Positions 50,257 through 59,360 of a stretch of DNA of 64,000 bases are shown here, piece after piece; position 1 is the stretch's first letter, and each line of letters starts with the position of its first letter. The notes below the pieces were generated by a model. That model saw nothing but the letters and a program-made list of their open reading frames with translations. It searched no databases and was not told where the DNA came from. Both the position numbers and the translations under genes were made by a program. The stretch is from JAAXHF01 sp963665955 (GTDB taxonomy: Bacteria; Desulfobacterota; Binatia; Bin18), in the NCBI GenBank assembly GCA_965231765.1, contig OZ246887.1, forward strand, positions 2,046,001 to 2,110,000, written 5' to 3'.

Positions 50257-53200
50257 GTGGATAACCGATTTTTCGAGCAACCTGTCCTCAACTCTCCCTA
50301 CGAGTACCCGACGCAACACTGGGAGCTTGATGACCAGGGCCAGCCAACGCAACAGATCATCAACAGCCGCAGCCGGGCTGCCTTCATCACCCCGATTCCG
50401 AAGCCGAGGAAACATAAACAACAACTGGAGCTGGCTTTGGGGGAAGGCAAGGGGCTCTCAACTGCGGAGCAGCAGTACGACCCGACTTCGAATATCAATG
50501 CGATCCGCCGCCAAGTAGACCAGTGGCGAAAAAGACCAAATCCAGCCGACTGGCATGTCACGCCTGAAACCGCCCGCCTGCTTCAGCATTGGCGACATCA
50601 CAAGTTTAACAATATCCGGCCGTTCTTCTGTCAGATCGAAGCGGTTGAGACCGCCATCTGGCTGACTGAGGTCGCTCCGACTGCTGGCAAGACCGGCAAA
50701 GACTTTCTCGAACACCTGGCCAATGCCAGTAACGACGCCAACCCCGGTCTGATGCGGCTGGCCCTCAAGCTTGCCACTGGCGCGGGTAAGACCACTGTTA
50801 TGGCGATGCTGATTGCCTGGCAGACCATCAACGCCGTGCGTCGCCCGACGAGCGGCAGATTCTCCCGTGGCTTCCTGGTGGTCACACCCGGCATCACCAT
50901 CAAGGACCGTCTGCGCGTGCTGCAGCCGAACGACCCGGACAGCTACTACCAAAGCCGTGAGCTGGTTCCGAGCGACATGCTCTCCGAGCTGGACAAGGCC
51001 AAGATCGTTATCACCAACTACCACGCCTTTAAGCTGCGTGAACGTATCGACCTTTCAAAGGCCGGTCGCTCACTGCTCCAAGGTCGTGGCGAAGGCTTGA
51101 ATACCTTGGAAACTGAAGGGCAGATGCTCCAGCGCGTCATGCCCGACCTGATGGGCCTGAAGAACATTCTGGCGCTGAACGACGAAGCACACCACTGCTA
51201 TCGCGAGAAGCCGGGAGAAGATGATGAGGATGGGCTGAAGGGCGATGACAAAAAAGATGCAGACAAGAACAACGAGGCCGCACGGCTGTGGATCTCTGGC
51301 CTGGAAGCTGTCAACCGCAAACTTGGCCTCACACGGGTCATAGACTTGTCGGCGACACCGTTCTTCCTTCACGGCTCAGGCTATGCCGAGGGCACGCTGT
51401 TCCCTTGGACAATGAATGACTTCTCGCTGATGGATGCCATTGAATGCGGTATCGTCAAGCTACCGCGCGTCCCCGTAGCTGACAACATTCCCGGGGGCGA
51501 AATGCCCAAGTTTCGAAATCTCTGGGAGCATATCGGCAAGAAGATGCCCAAAAAGGGCCGAGGCAAAGCCAAGACCCTTGACCCGCTCAGCCTACCCGTT
51601 GAACTCCAAACCGCGCTGGAAGCCCTCTACGGACATTACAAAAAGACCTACGATCTGTGGAAAGAAAGTGGTATTCAGGTTCCCCCGTGCTTCATTGTGG
51701 TGTGCAACAACACCTCGACTTCCAAGCTGGTGTATGACTACATCTCTGGCTTTCATCGACAAAACGAAGACGGTTCGACGACACTTGAGAACGGTCGCCT
51801 GCCGCTCTTCCAAAATTTCGATGAGCACGGGAATCAATTGGCGCGTCCGTGCACTTTACTCATCGACAGTGAACAGCTCGAATCCGGCGACGCCCTGGAC
51901 ACTAACTTTCGAGCTATGGCAGCCGATGAAATCGAGCGTTTCCGCCGCGAGATTATCGAGCGTACCGGCGATCGTCTCCGGGCCGAGAACATTACTGACC
52001 AGGATCTGCTTCGGGAAGTCATGAACACCGTCGGCAAGCCTGGGCGCCTAGGCGAGCCGATTCGGTGTGTGGTGTCGGTTGCCATGCTGACTGAAGGCTG
52101 GGATGCCAACACGGTCACCCATGTGTTAGGCGTACGTGCCTTTGGCACCCAGCTCCTGTGCGAGCAAGTCATTGGTCGGGCTCTGCGCAGACAGTCATAC
52201 GATCTTAATGAAGATGGGCTATTCAATGTGGAATATGCCGATGTGCTAGGGATTCCGTTCGATTTCACCGCCAAGCCGGTCGTCGCGCCACCACAACCAC
52301 CTCGCGAGACCATTCAGGTCAGAGCAGTTCGCCCTGCCCGCGACCAGCTCGAAATCCGGTTTCCGCGTGTCGAAGGCTACCGTGTCGAATTGCCCGAGGA
52401 ACGGCTCAGCGCCGAGTTCAATAACGACTCCGTTCTGGAGTTGACGCCGGATCTCGTCGGCCCGTCCATCACCCGCAACGCCGGGATTATTGGCGAAGAT
52501 GTCGATCTCAGCCTGGAGCACCTGGAGGACATGCGCCACTCCAGCGTGTTGTTCCACGTCGCCAAGCGCTTGGTGTACACCAAATGGCGCGACCCCGGCG
52601 AAGAACCGAAACTCCATCTGTTCGGTCAGCTCAAGCGTATCACCAAGCAGTGGCTCAACACCTGCCTGGTGTGTAAGGGCGGCACCTACCCCGCTCAACT
52701 CATGTACCAGGAACTGGCCGACATGGCCTGCGAACGCATTACCGCAGGCATTGTTCGCACCCTGGTAGGCCAACGACCGATCAAGGCCGTACTCGACCCC
52801 TACAATCCGACTGGTTCCACCACCCATGTGAACTTCACCACATCGAAAGCGCACCGCTGGGAGACCGATGCGCGGAAGTGTCACATCAACTGGGTTATTC
52901 TCGACAGCGACTGGGAGGCTGAGTTTTGCCGCGTGGCCGAGTCTCACCCACGGGTTAAGGCATACGTCAAGAATCACAACCTCGGTCTGGAAGTCCCCTA
53001 CCGCTACGGCTCGACAACGCGGAAGTATATTCCCGACTTCATTGTCTTGGTTGACGACGGCCATGCCGATCCGTTGCAACTGATCGTCGAGATCAAAGGC
53101 TATCGGGGCGAAGACGCCAAAGAGAAAAAAGCGACGATGGAAACCTACTGGGTGCCTGGAATCAACAATCTCGACCAGTATGGCCGCTGGGCGTTTGCCG

Positions 53201-53289
53201 AATTCACCGCAGTCTACGAGATTGAGACCGACTTTCAGGCCAAGCTCAAAGCTGGCTTCGACAGGCTCATGAAGTCATCCAGCGCGTGA
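50257..53289 (+). CDS. Type III-like restriction subunit, DEAD/DEAH helicase-nuclease (BPTD_3080-like)
   Basis: The 1010-residue protein has an SF2 helicase core: Walker A LATGAGKTTVMAML near residue 170, DEAH box LALNDEAHHCY near 310, motif III RVIDLSATPFFL, and motif VI IGRALRRQSYD near 645. The C-terminal PD-(D/E)XK nuclease signature is YIPDFIVLVDDGHADPLQL with VEIKGYRG near residue 945. N-terminal FFEQPVLNSPYEYP matches BPTD_3080-type restriction proteins. It cuts or translocates DNA together with the Mod methyltransferase at 55094. GTG is the start. The five genes to 57907 probably form one defence locus. Confidence 0.88.
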   Translation: MDNRFFEQPVLNSPYEYPTQHWELDDQGQPTQQIINSRSRAAFITPIPKPRKHKQQLELALGEGKGLSTAEQQYDPTSNINAIRRQVDQWRKRPNPADWHVTPETARLLQHWRHHKFNNIRPFFCQIEAVETAIWLTEVAPTAGKTGKDFLEHLANASNDANPGLMRLALKLATGAGKTTVMAMLIAWQTINAVRRPTSGRFSRGFLVVTPGITIKDRLRVLQPNDPDSYYQSRELVPSDMLSELDKAKIVITNYHAFKLRERIDLSKAGRSLLQGRGEGLNTLETEGQMLQRVMPDLMGLKNILALNDEAHHCYREKPGEDDEDGLKGDDKKDADKNNEAARLWISGLEAVNRKLGLTRVIDLSATPFFLHGSGYAEGTLFPWTMNDFSLMDAIECGIVKLPRVPVADNIPGGEMPKFRNLWEHIGKKMPKKGRGKAKTLDPLSLPVELQTALEALYGHYKKTYDLWKESGIQVPPCFIVVCNNTSTSKLVYDYISGFHRQNEDGSTTLENGRLPLFQNFDEHGNQLARPCTLLIDSEQLESGDALDTNFRAMAADEIERFRREIIERTGDRLRAENITDQDLLREVMNTVGKPGRLGEPIRCVVSVAMLTEGWDANTVTHVLGVRAFGTQLLCEQVIGRALRRQSYDLNEDGLFNVEYADVLGIPFDFTAKPVVAPPQPPRETIQVRAVRPARDQLEIRFPRVEGYRVELPEERLSAEFNNDSVLELTPDLVGPSITRNAGIIGEDVDLSLEHLEDMRHSSVLFHVAKRLVYTKWRDPGEEPKLHLFGQLKRITKQWLNTCLVCKGGTYPAQLMYQELADMACERITAGIVRTLVGQRPIKAVLDPYNPTGSTTHVNFTTSKAHRWETDARKCHINWVILDSDWEAEFCRVAESHPRVKAYVKNHNLGLEVPYRYGSTTRKYIPDFIVLVDDGHADPLQLIVEIKGYRGEDAKEKKATMETYWVPGINNLDQYGRWAFAEFTAVYEIETDFQAKLKAGFDRLMKSSSA

Positions 53290-53387
53290 GATGTCCAAAT
53301 CTGAACCCATATGCCGTAGCCTGGAAAAGCCCTTGACGGCCACTTGCGGCTTTTCCCGAGACTACCTATTATCAGAAAAAAGTAATA

Positions 53388-53651
53388 ATGGATGTGTGGG
53401 ACTTCCAAGAGTATCAGAGTGCAAAAGGGACGCTTCCCGTATCGAAATGGCATGAAGCGCTGTCACCAGGAAACCAAGCGAGAGCTGACAGGTTCATGCG
53501 CATCGCCCGAAATCTGGAGCAGCTCGACGAGCCGCATTTCAAGAAATTTCAAAAGTTGTTGGAAGCGCGGTGTATGGTGAAAATAGAGTTCAGCATCGGA
53601 TATAAGGAAATCCAGGCCGGGAGGGCAAGCACACGTGAGTCCAATTTCTAA
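53388..53651 (+). CDS. RelE/HigB-like toxin, possibly altered C-terminus
   Basis: The 87-residue product starts MDVWDFQEYQSAKGTLPVSK, then WHEALSPGNQARADRFMRIA, the pattern of phage-derived HigB/Gp49-type RelE toxins. The C-terminal strand region that usually carries an LWELR motif is replaced by ARCMVKIEFSIGYKEIQAGR, so the toxin may be frameshifted or inactive. Its end overlaps the antitoxin-like gene by 17 nt, the HigBA order. It sits between the restriction and NYN genes. Confidence 0.55.
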   Translation: MDVWDFQEYQSAKGTLPVSKWHEALSPGNQARADRFMRIARNLEQLDEPHFKKFQKLLEARCMVKIEFSIGYKEIQAGRASTRESNF

Positions 53652-54114
53652 ACTCTGGCGGAAACTGCGCAACAAAGCGTACCGGGACGGTTACACGGAA
53701 GCGCAGCTTTCCATCGAGGTTCCATTCCAAATTCGGGCGCTCCGAAAAGCGCGCGGCTGGACGCAAGCCCAGCTCGCTGAGCGCTGCGGCATTCCGCAGG
53801 CCCGGATATCCCATATTGAGCAACCCGGTCGTGACCCGCTCTCGCTACGGACGCTATACCGGCTGTCAGCGGCCTTTGATGTCGGGTTGCTGGTCCAGTT
53901 TGTCCCGTTTAGCGAGTTGGTACGCCGTGAAGCGGTGTTTGATCCCAAGACCTTTCATGTCCCTCGCTTCGAGGAGGACCAACAAGAGAGGGCTGCACCT
54001 AGCACCGATACGCCGTTGACAGTAGCGCCTCTCAAATCGGATGCGACCCAAAATCCCCCTCACCCTGACCCTCTCCCACGGGAAGAGAGAACACCTGCGG
54101 ATGCGGAAGCATAG
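53635..54114 (+). CDS. XRE-family HTH protein (HigA-like)
   Basis: The 159-residue protein has an N-terminal helical part (LWRKLRNKAYRDGYTEAQLS), then a Cro/C1-type HTH: IRALRKARGWTQAQLAERCG, IPQARISHIEQPGRDPLS. A basic middle follows. The last 30 residues (NPPHPDPLPREER) come from a dispersed repeat whose plus-strand sequence is CACCCTGACCCTCTCCC. The GTG start has GGGAGGG upstream. It is likely the antitoxin or a regulator of the locus. Confidence 0.75.
   Translation: MSPISKLWRKLRNKAYRDGYTEAQLSIEVPFQIRALRKARGWTQAQLAERCGIPQARISHIEQPGRDPLSLRTLYRLSAAFDVGLLVQFVPFSELVRREAVFDPKTFHVPRFEEDQQERAAPSTDTPLTVAPLKSDATQNPPHPDPLPREERTPADAEA
54047..54095 (+). repeat. Dispersed CCCTCACCCTGACCCTCTCCC-type repeat inside HTH gene
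   Basis: The pyrimidine-rich repeat is in frame with the C-terminus of the XRE gene and encodes its Pro-rich tail. It appears to have been added to the gene end, since HigA-like proteins normally end before it. Confidence 0.55.
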
Positions 54115-54232
54115 CCCACCCACGGCACCCCGGAAAAGTCGAAAACTCATTAACGGCCTGGAGGATGATGCCCTCGAAGCCTACTCGTGGCAGGACCTGC
54201 GCGGATTGACCTACGGCGAGGCTGAAACATAG
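54101..54232 (+). CDS. Small hypothetical protein
   Basis: A 43-codon frame starting inside the end of the XRE gene reads MRKHSPPTAPRKSRKLINGL, then EDDALEAYSWQDLRGLTYGE. The last half looks like a real acidic helix-rich peptide. It has no strong ribosome site. It may be a small protein of the locus or the remains of one; the function is unknown. Confidence 0.35.
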   Translation: MRKHSPPTAPRKSRKLINGLEDDALEAYSWQDLRGLTYGEAET

Positions 54233-54261
54233 TGTTCGGCCCTGCCTTGACGTCTCACTAA

Positions 54262-54312
54262 AGACGACATAGTCTTGAGGGTATCCGCCCCTTGAGACTA
54301 CGTCGTGCTCCT
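54262..54312. repeat. Imperfect inverted repeat before NYN gene
   Basis: ACGACATAGTCTT and GAGACTACGTCGT are imperfect inverted copies (two mismatches in 13) around a G/C-rich loop in the 130-bp gap before the NYN gene. It could be a hairpin in the transcript or an operator. Confidence 0.45.
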
Positions 54313-54365
54313 TGCGATCATGAGCCGGCCGAAATCCTGGGGCTTTTTTACACCTAGGTAATTGC

Positions 54366-55094
54366 ATGACACGCGTGGCAATCCTGATTGATGGGGGCTA
54401 TTTCCTCAAACGCCTCCCAACACTGTTCGATCGAGATATCTTATCCGACTCGCATCGGGTTGACGAGCAAATTGGCCAGCTAGTGAACAGCCATCTCACT
54501 TATCTAAATAAGACATCCAGAGCCTCCAACCCCTACTCCCTGCTGTATCGCTGTTTCTTCTATGACGCGCTCCCCTATACTGCGCGGGGGCATCTCCCCA
54601 TCAGTAAACGGGCGATTGATTACTCCAAATCAAAGGAGGCGCTCTTTCGGACCAGCTTGTTTGAGCTGGTACGCAGGCGGAGGAATTTCGCGTTACGGCT
54701 CGGCAAAGTTTATCGCGAGCGCGCCTGGGTCATCAAGGAAGAGGTACAAAAAGACCTGCTGGACAAGCGCAGGACGATCGTCTCCCTCACAGATTCAGAC
54801 TTTAAGCCAGTCTTTCGCCAGAAGACGGTCGATATGCGAATCGGTCTCGACATCGCTTCAATGACGCTGAAAAAACAGGCCGACACAATCATTCTCGTCG
54901 CTGGCGATGCAGACTTTGTGCCCGCCGCCAAACTAGCCCGGCGGGAGGGAGTCCAATTCATTCTCGATCCTCTTTGGCAACGAATTTCCCCTGATCTCTT
55001 CGAACACATAGATGGTCTTCGTAGCGGGTTCCCTCGACCAAGCAAGCACCAACCGGACTGGCCCGACTCCAGCAATCAAAAAGACCAGCCGTAA
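54366..55094 (+). CDS. NYN domain (PIN-like) nuclease
   Basis: The 242-residue protein has the NYN/DUF88 pattern: RVAILIDGGYFLKRL at the N-terminus with the first catalytic Asp, VDMRIGLDIASM in the middle, and DTIILVAGDADFVPAAKLAR with the GDxDF motif near residue 180. REGVQFILDPLW follows. NYN proteins are metal-dependent RNases. Its stop overlaps the ATG of the Mod gene (TAATG), so it is firmly part of the restriction operon. Such an RNase could act as an abortive-infection effector; this is inference. Confidence 0.85.
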   Translation: MTRVAILIDGGYFLKRLPTLFDRDILSDSHRVDEQIGQLVNSHLTYLNKTSRASNPYSLLYRCFFYDALPYTARGHLPISKRAIDYSKSKEALFRTSLFELVRRRRNFALRLGKVYRERAWVIKEEVQKDLLDKRRTIVSLTDSDFKPVFRQKTVDMRIGLDIASMTLKKQADTIILVAGDADFVPAAKLARREGVQFILDPLWQRISPDLFEHIDGLRSGFPRPSKHQPDWPDSSNQKDQP

Positions 55095-57907
55095 TGCCCC
55101 GAAAATCTAAGAGTCCCCAAAAGACCGTCGCAACGCTCAAGCACCAGGACGCGTCGCGCAAAAACATTCCCACGGCTGAGTTTCAGTCGGTGATGCGCAA
55201 AGACGAGCAAAGTCCCATTCGGGTTGCCTACGAGCGTCGTAACCGCGCTCTTGACCCGCAGCTCGTCTGGCGCGGCAAGGACGAGCAGGACTGGTCAGAC
55301 CTGGTCGTCCAAGCACCACCGCTCTACATCCAAGAGAAGGTCCATCCCAAGGTGCTCATCGACGACCTGCTTCGTCAAACCAAAACCGACGACAAAGCCA
55401 CCCAAGCCCAGTTCGACCTGTTCGCCGACTTCAACGGCCTGCCCGACGAGGCCCGCTCAACCGATTTCTACCAGCACGACGCCAACTGGACCAATCGCAT
55501 GATTCTCGGCGACAGCCTCCAAGTGATGGCGTCGCTGGCCGAGCGGGAGGGCCTGCGCGGCAAGGTGCAGTGCATCTACCTCGACCCGCCCTACGGCATC
55601 AAGTTCAACTCCAACTTCCAGTGGTCCACGACCAGCCGGGATGTGAAGGACGGCAAGGCCGACCACATCACCCGCGAGCCGGAACAGGTTAAAGCGTTTC
55701 GGGATACATGGCGGGATGGGATTCACTCGTATCTGACGTATCTGCGAGATCGGCTGACGGTCGCCCGTGACCTGCTCACCGAGTCCGGCTCAATTTTTGT
55801 GCAGATTGGGGACGAGAATGTCCACCGCATCCGGGCGTTGATGGATGAAGTATTTGGAGCGAACAATTGTGTGAGCCAAATAATGGTAAAAAAAACCGGA
55901 GGCGTTGGAGCAATACACTTAGACAATGTATTCGACTTCGTGATTTGGTATGCGAAGTCAAAACACGACGTAAAGTATAGAGAGATCCTTCTTCAAAAAT
56001 TCATTGGTGAGGGTCAAGGAACTGGCAGGCGTTATGATCAAGTCGAGACTCAGCCATTCATAGAAAGGAGCCTCGTCAAGACCGAGAAGGACGACGTGAA
56101 ATCACTCCTGGAGTTAGAAAAAAAGGGAGGGAAATTCTTCCAGCTGACAGCTCTTTCAAGCGATAGTTCGAGCGACTCCACAACATTTGAAGTAGATTTT
56201 GAAGGTGGTAAGTTCTTTCGGACAAACTGGAAAACCAACATTTCTGGAATGGAGCGGCTTAAGAAGTCAGGTAGGTTAAGACGCGGTGACGAGACTATCC
56301 GTTTCAAGCGGTATCTTATGGATTTCCCCGCAACAGTTATGGCCAACTACTGGGACGATACGGGAGTTTCTGGGAAGATATATGTTGTCCAGACCGCGCA
56401 TAAAGTCATCCAACGCTGTATCCTCATGGCCACCGACCCCGGCGATCTCGTGCTTGACCCCACCTGCGGCTCCGGCACTACCGCCTATGTCGCCGAACAG
56501 TGGGGTCGCCGCTGGATCACCATTGACACGTCTCGCGTTGCTCTGGCGCTGGCTCGCGCCCGTATCATGGGCGCCCGCTATCCGTATCATCTGCTGGCCG
56601 ATAGTCGTGAGGGGCAACGTAAAGAAGCGGAAGTCACTCGGGCTGCTCCCTCCGAAACGCCGGTATGCGGCAATATCCGTCAGGGTTTCGTCTACGAGCG
56701 TGTCCCGCATATTACGCTCAAATCCATCGCCAACAATGCTGAGATCGACGTGATCTGGGAGAAGTTTCAGGCAACGCTTGAACCGCTGCGCGAGCAACTG
56801 AACTGTACGTTAGGACAAGAGAAGACGCCGTGGGAGGAGTGGGAAATCCCTCGCGATGCTGGCGATAACTGGTCGAAGGAAGCAAAGAAGTGCCATGCTC
56901 AGTGGTGGGAGCAGCGGATTGCACGGCAGAAGGAAATTGATGCGTCTATCGCGGCCAAGGCCGACTTTGAGTACCTGTACGACAAACCCTATGAGGATAA
57001 GAAAAAGGTGCGGGTTGCCGGTCCGTTCACGGTCGAAAGTCTGTCTCCGCACCGGGTGTTGAGCGTGGACGAAGACGACGAATTGATCGACGGCGTTGCA
57101 GAGCCGGAAGCCGGGTACGGCGAAGAGCATGACTTCGCCCGGATGATTCTGGAAAATCTCAAGACCGCCGGCGTGCAGCAGGCTCATAAGGAAGACAAAA
57201 TCAGCTTCACCGCAATCACCCCCTGGCCTGGCGATTTGGTCTGTGCCGAAGGCCGCTACCTCGAAGGCGACCAGGAAGCCGGTGCCGAAAAACGCGCCGC
57301 CATTTTCATCGGTCCCGAGTTCGGCACAGTCTCTCGTCCAGACTTGGTTGCCGCTGCCCGTGAAGCTGGTGACGCCGACTTCGATACGCTGATCGCCTGT
57401 GCCTTCAACTACGACGCGCGCTCATCCGAGTTTGACAAGCTCGGCCGCATTCCCGTGCTTAAAGCCCGCATGAACGCCGACCTGCATATGGCCGACGACC
57501 TCAAAAATACCGGCAAGGGCAACCTGTTCGTCATCTTCGGCGAGCCGGATATTGACATCCTGGACGCTGAGAACAGACAGATCCAGATAAAGATCAACGG
57601 CGTGGACGTGTTCCATCCCAACACCGGTGAAATCCGTAGCGATGGAGCCGAAGGCATCGCCTGCTGGTTCATCGACACCGACTACAACGAGGAAAGCTTC
57701 TTTGTTCGGCATGCCTATTTCCTGGGTGCTAACGATCCGTATAAAGCCCTCAAGACCACCCTCAAGGCCGAGATCAACGAATATGCCTGGGCGACACTCA
57801 ATAGCGACACATCCCGACCGTTCGACAAACCCACGTCTGGCCGCATTGCGGTCAAGGTCATTAATCATCTTGGTGACGAAGTGATGAAGGTATTTCGGGT
57901 GAACTAA
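55094..57907 (+). CDS. Type III-like DNA methyltransferase (Mod), central part AT-richer
   Basis: The 937-residue DNA methyltransferase has motif IV CIYLDPPYGIKF (DPPY, adenine-N6 or cytosine-N4) near residue 165, NRMILGDSLQVM before it, and motif I VLDPTCGSGTTAYVAEQWGR near residue 450. That order is the beta class used by type III Mod. The region from about 55850 to 56400, between the motifs, is clearly AT-richer with different codon use, as expected for a swapped target-recognition domain. The C-terminal 450 residues (FEYLYDKPYEDKKKVRVAGP onward) are typical of the BPTD_3080 partner Mod. Confidence 0.9.
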   Translation: MPRKSKSPQKTVATLKHQDASRKNIPTAEFQSVMRKDEQSPIRVAYERRNRALDPQLVWRGKDEQDWSDLVVQAPPLYIQEKVHPKVLIDDLLRQTKTDDKATQAQFDLFADFNGLPDEARSTDFYQHDANWTNRMILGDSLQVMASLAEREGLRGKVQCIYLDPPYGIKFNSNFQWSTTSRDVKDGKADHITREPEQVKAFRDTWRDGIHSYLTYLRDRLTVARDLLTESGSIFVQIGDENVHRIRALMDEVFGANNCVSQIMVKKTGGVGAIHLDNVFDFVIWYAKSKHDVKYREILLQKFIGEGQGTGRRYDQVETQPFIERSLVKTEKDDVKSLLELEKKGGKFFQLTALSSDSSSDSTTFEVDFEGGKFFRTNWKTNISGMERLKKSGRLRRGDETIRFKRYLMDFPATVMANYWDDTGVSGKIYVVQTAHKVIQRCILMATDPGDLVLDPTCGSGTTAYVAEQWGRRWITIDTSRVALALARARIMGARYPYHLLADSREGQRKEAEVTRAAPSETPVCGNIRQGFVYERVPHITLKSIANNAEIDVIWEKFQATLEPLREQLNCTLGQEKTPWEEWEIPRDAGDNWSKEAKKCHAQWWEQRIARQKEIDASIAAKADFEYLYDKPYEDKKKVRVAGPFTVESLSPHRVLSVDEDDELIDGVAEPEAGYGEEHDFARMILENLKTAGVQQAHKEDKISFTAITPWPGDLVCAEGRYLEGDQEAGAEKRAAIFIGPEFGTVSRPDLVAAAREAGDADFDTLIACAFNYDARSSEFDKLGRIPVLKARMNADLHMADDLKNTGKGNLFVIFGEPDIDILDAENRQIQIKINGVDVFHPNTGEIRSDGAEGIACWFIDTDYNEESFFVRHAYFLGANDPYKALKTTLKAEINEYAWATLNSDTSRPFDKPTSGRIAVKVINHLGDEVMKVFRVN

Positions 57908-57914
57908 AGCGGGG

Positions 57915-58152
57915 AAGACAGGAGGTCTGCAGAGGCTCGCGCGGCTTATCTGGAGCGGGTTGAGCAGGGATGGAGGCGGCCAGGACGCGAGGGAAACCTG
58001 TGGGGCGGCCTGCTACACCAACGCGGTTTGTCGAACGGATTGAAGAGTTCGCCAGCTCAACGGACCTGAGTATTCGGCAGATTCACGACGCCCTAAAAGG
58101 GAGAGTGAGCCGGTCAGTAGTGGGAGAAATCGTCAAGCGGGTTAGAGAATAG
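57915..58152 (+). pseudogene. Remnant of serine recombinase C-terminus, frameshifted
   Basis: From ATG 57970 the frame reads MEAARTRGKPVGRPATPTRF and VERIEEFASSTDLSIRQIHD, then ALKGRVSRSVVGEIVKRVRE, which is the GRP motif and HTH of resolvase/invertase C-termini. Just upstream, in another frame, AEARAAYLERVEQG precedes the same point and would join to it as ERVEQGMEAARTRGKPVGRP if one base were restored near 57969. No catalytic domain is present. It is best read as a decayed recombinase end next to the restriction locus. Confidence 0.6.
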
Positions 58153-58341
58153 CAGCACGAAGCATTCCTATGACCGGTTTTTACACGTATCCCGAACATA
58201 CCCCGACATGGTGACCGCCCTCGGAGCGGGCCGCTGGGGATGAGACAGGCAACCATTTTCAAACTGAGACACTACCAAAGGTTGCGGCTCTCCGTCGGGA
58301 TGTGTGATACTGACTTGAGACGGAACCGAGGAGCATTGACC

Positions 58342-58947
58342 ATGACTGTCACCAATCACACAGCGCTACGCACCGTCTACCGTGAGCCGGCCGCCCGGGC
58401 GGTCCAGAAGGTGCTGGACCACTTGGATGTGCACTGCCGGAACTTCATCGCCCTGTCCCCCTTCTGCGTTCTCAGTTCTGCGGATGCGGACGGGCGTGCC
58501 GACGCCTCACCCCGAGGAGACCCGCCAGGGTTTGTCAAAGTGTTGGACGAGAAGACGCTGCTCCTGCCTGACCGGCCGGGCAACAATCAGGTGGACTCGC
58601 TCCAGAACATTGTGGACAATCCGGGCGTTGGGTTGCTCTTCTTCGTGCCGGGCATGAACGAGACATTGCGGGTGAAGGGCAAGGCGGAAATCGTCACCGA
58701 CACTGAGCTGCTTGCACCCATGACAGAGCGACGGAGAGCGCCGCTCTCCGGGCTGCGCATCACCGTGGAGGAGGCCTTCCTCCATTGTGGCCGGGCGCTG
58801 CTCCGCTCCCGGCTCTGGGACGCCGGGGTCCAGATTGAGCGCTCCAGCTACCCCACGTACGGACAGGTCCTCGCTGACCAGATCAAGGGAGCAGACGCCG
58901 GAGAGATCGATCAATCCGAGGGAGAAGCCAACCGGAATCGCCTCTAA
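58342..58947 (+). CDS. PPOX-type FMN flavoprotein (MSMEG_1061-like)
   Basis: The 201-residue protein has the pyridoxamine 5'-phosphate oxidase-like split barrel: HCRNFIALSPFCVLSSADAD near residue 37, ADASPRGDPPGFVKVLDEKT, LPDRPGNNQVDSLQNIVDNP, and GLLFFVPGMNETLRVKGKAE. The late segment AFLHCGRALLRSRLW is typical of the MSMEG_1061 group. Members bind FMN or F420 and reduce small molecules; the substrate is unknown. GAGGAG stands 9 nt before the ATG at 58342. Confidence 0.85.
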   Translation: MTVTNHTALRTVYREPAARAVQKVLDHLDVHCRNFIALSPFCVLSSADADGRADASPRGDPPGFVKVLDEKTLLLPDRPGNNQVDSLQNIVDNPGVGLLFFVPGMNETLRVKGKAEIVTDTELLAPMTERRRAPLSGLRITVEEAFLHCGRALLRSRLWDAGVQIERSSYPTYGQVLADQIKGADAGEIDQSEGEANRNRL

Positions 58948-58957
58948 AGGGGCTTCC

Positions 58958-58988
58958 GTCATGCCGGACGTAAGCCGGCACCCAGCAG
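58958..58988. repeat. Dispersed GTCATGCCGG repeat, second copy
   Basis: GTCATGCCGGACGTAAGCCG followed by GCACCCAG matches the first half of the element at 2201. It lies in the short space between the convergent PPOX and nitrile hydratase genes, where it may aid termination. Confidence 0.65.
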
Positions 58989-59047
58989 GTGGCGGAAGCG
59001 TAGTTTCCTGCTTCCGTAATCCATTGTCATTCGCTGCGTTTTCGTCC

Positions 59048-59360
59048 TCACTCCTCATCGGGCACATCCCGGCCCAGCCACGGCATCAGGCGTGAGCCGG
59101 AGGGTGCGGCCATTCTGGCCAGCCAGTCGGCGCGCCGGGTGAGTTTCTGTTTCGATACAATAGCCTTGTCCACCAGCAGGGCTTGGAGCGCGTTCAGCCA
59201 GCACTCGTAGTAGGTTGGCCTCGCACCAGACGGCTGGCGGTCGGCCTCGCCGATGGCGGCGATCAGCCGCTGCTGGAACTCCGCCCAGGCGTAGTGGTCC
59301 CGCTCACACAGGGCCACTGCCAGGGCAAAGGCAATGCCCTCCCACGGGTCTGTGTGTCAC
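59048..59360 (-). pseudogene. Nitrile hydratase accessory protein, frame disrupted at start
   Basis: The reading frame contains PWEGIAFALAVALCERDHYA, WAEFQQRLIAAIGEA, PTYYECWLNALQALLVDKAI, and WLARMAAPSGSRLMP, which match the nitrile hydratase accessory (activator) family. It lacks a start in its own frame: HTDPWEG is preceded by TGA. A GTG at 59360 would start it only if two bases (one CA unit) were added to the ACACACA tract at 59351..59357. The only in-frame start downstream, at 59317, cuts into the first conserved helix. This looks like a slippage frameshift; alternatively the change would fuse it to the alpha subunit. Confidence 0.6.
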
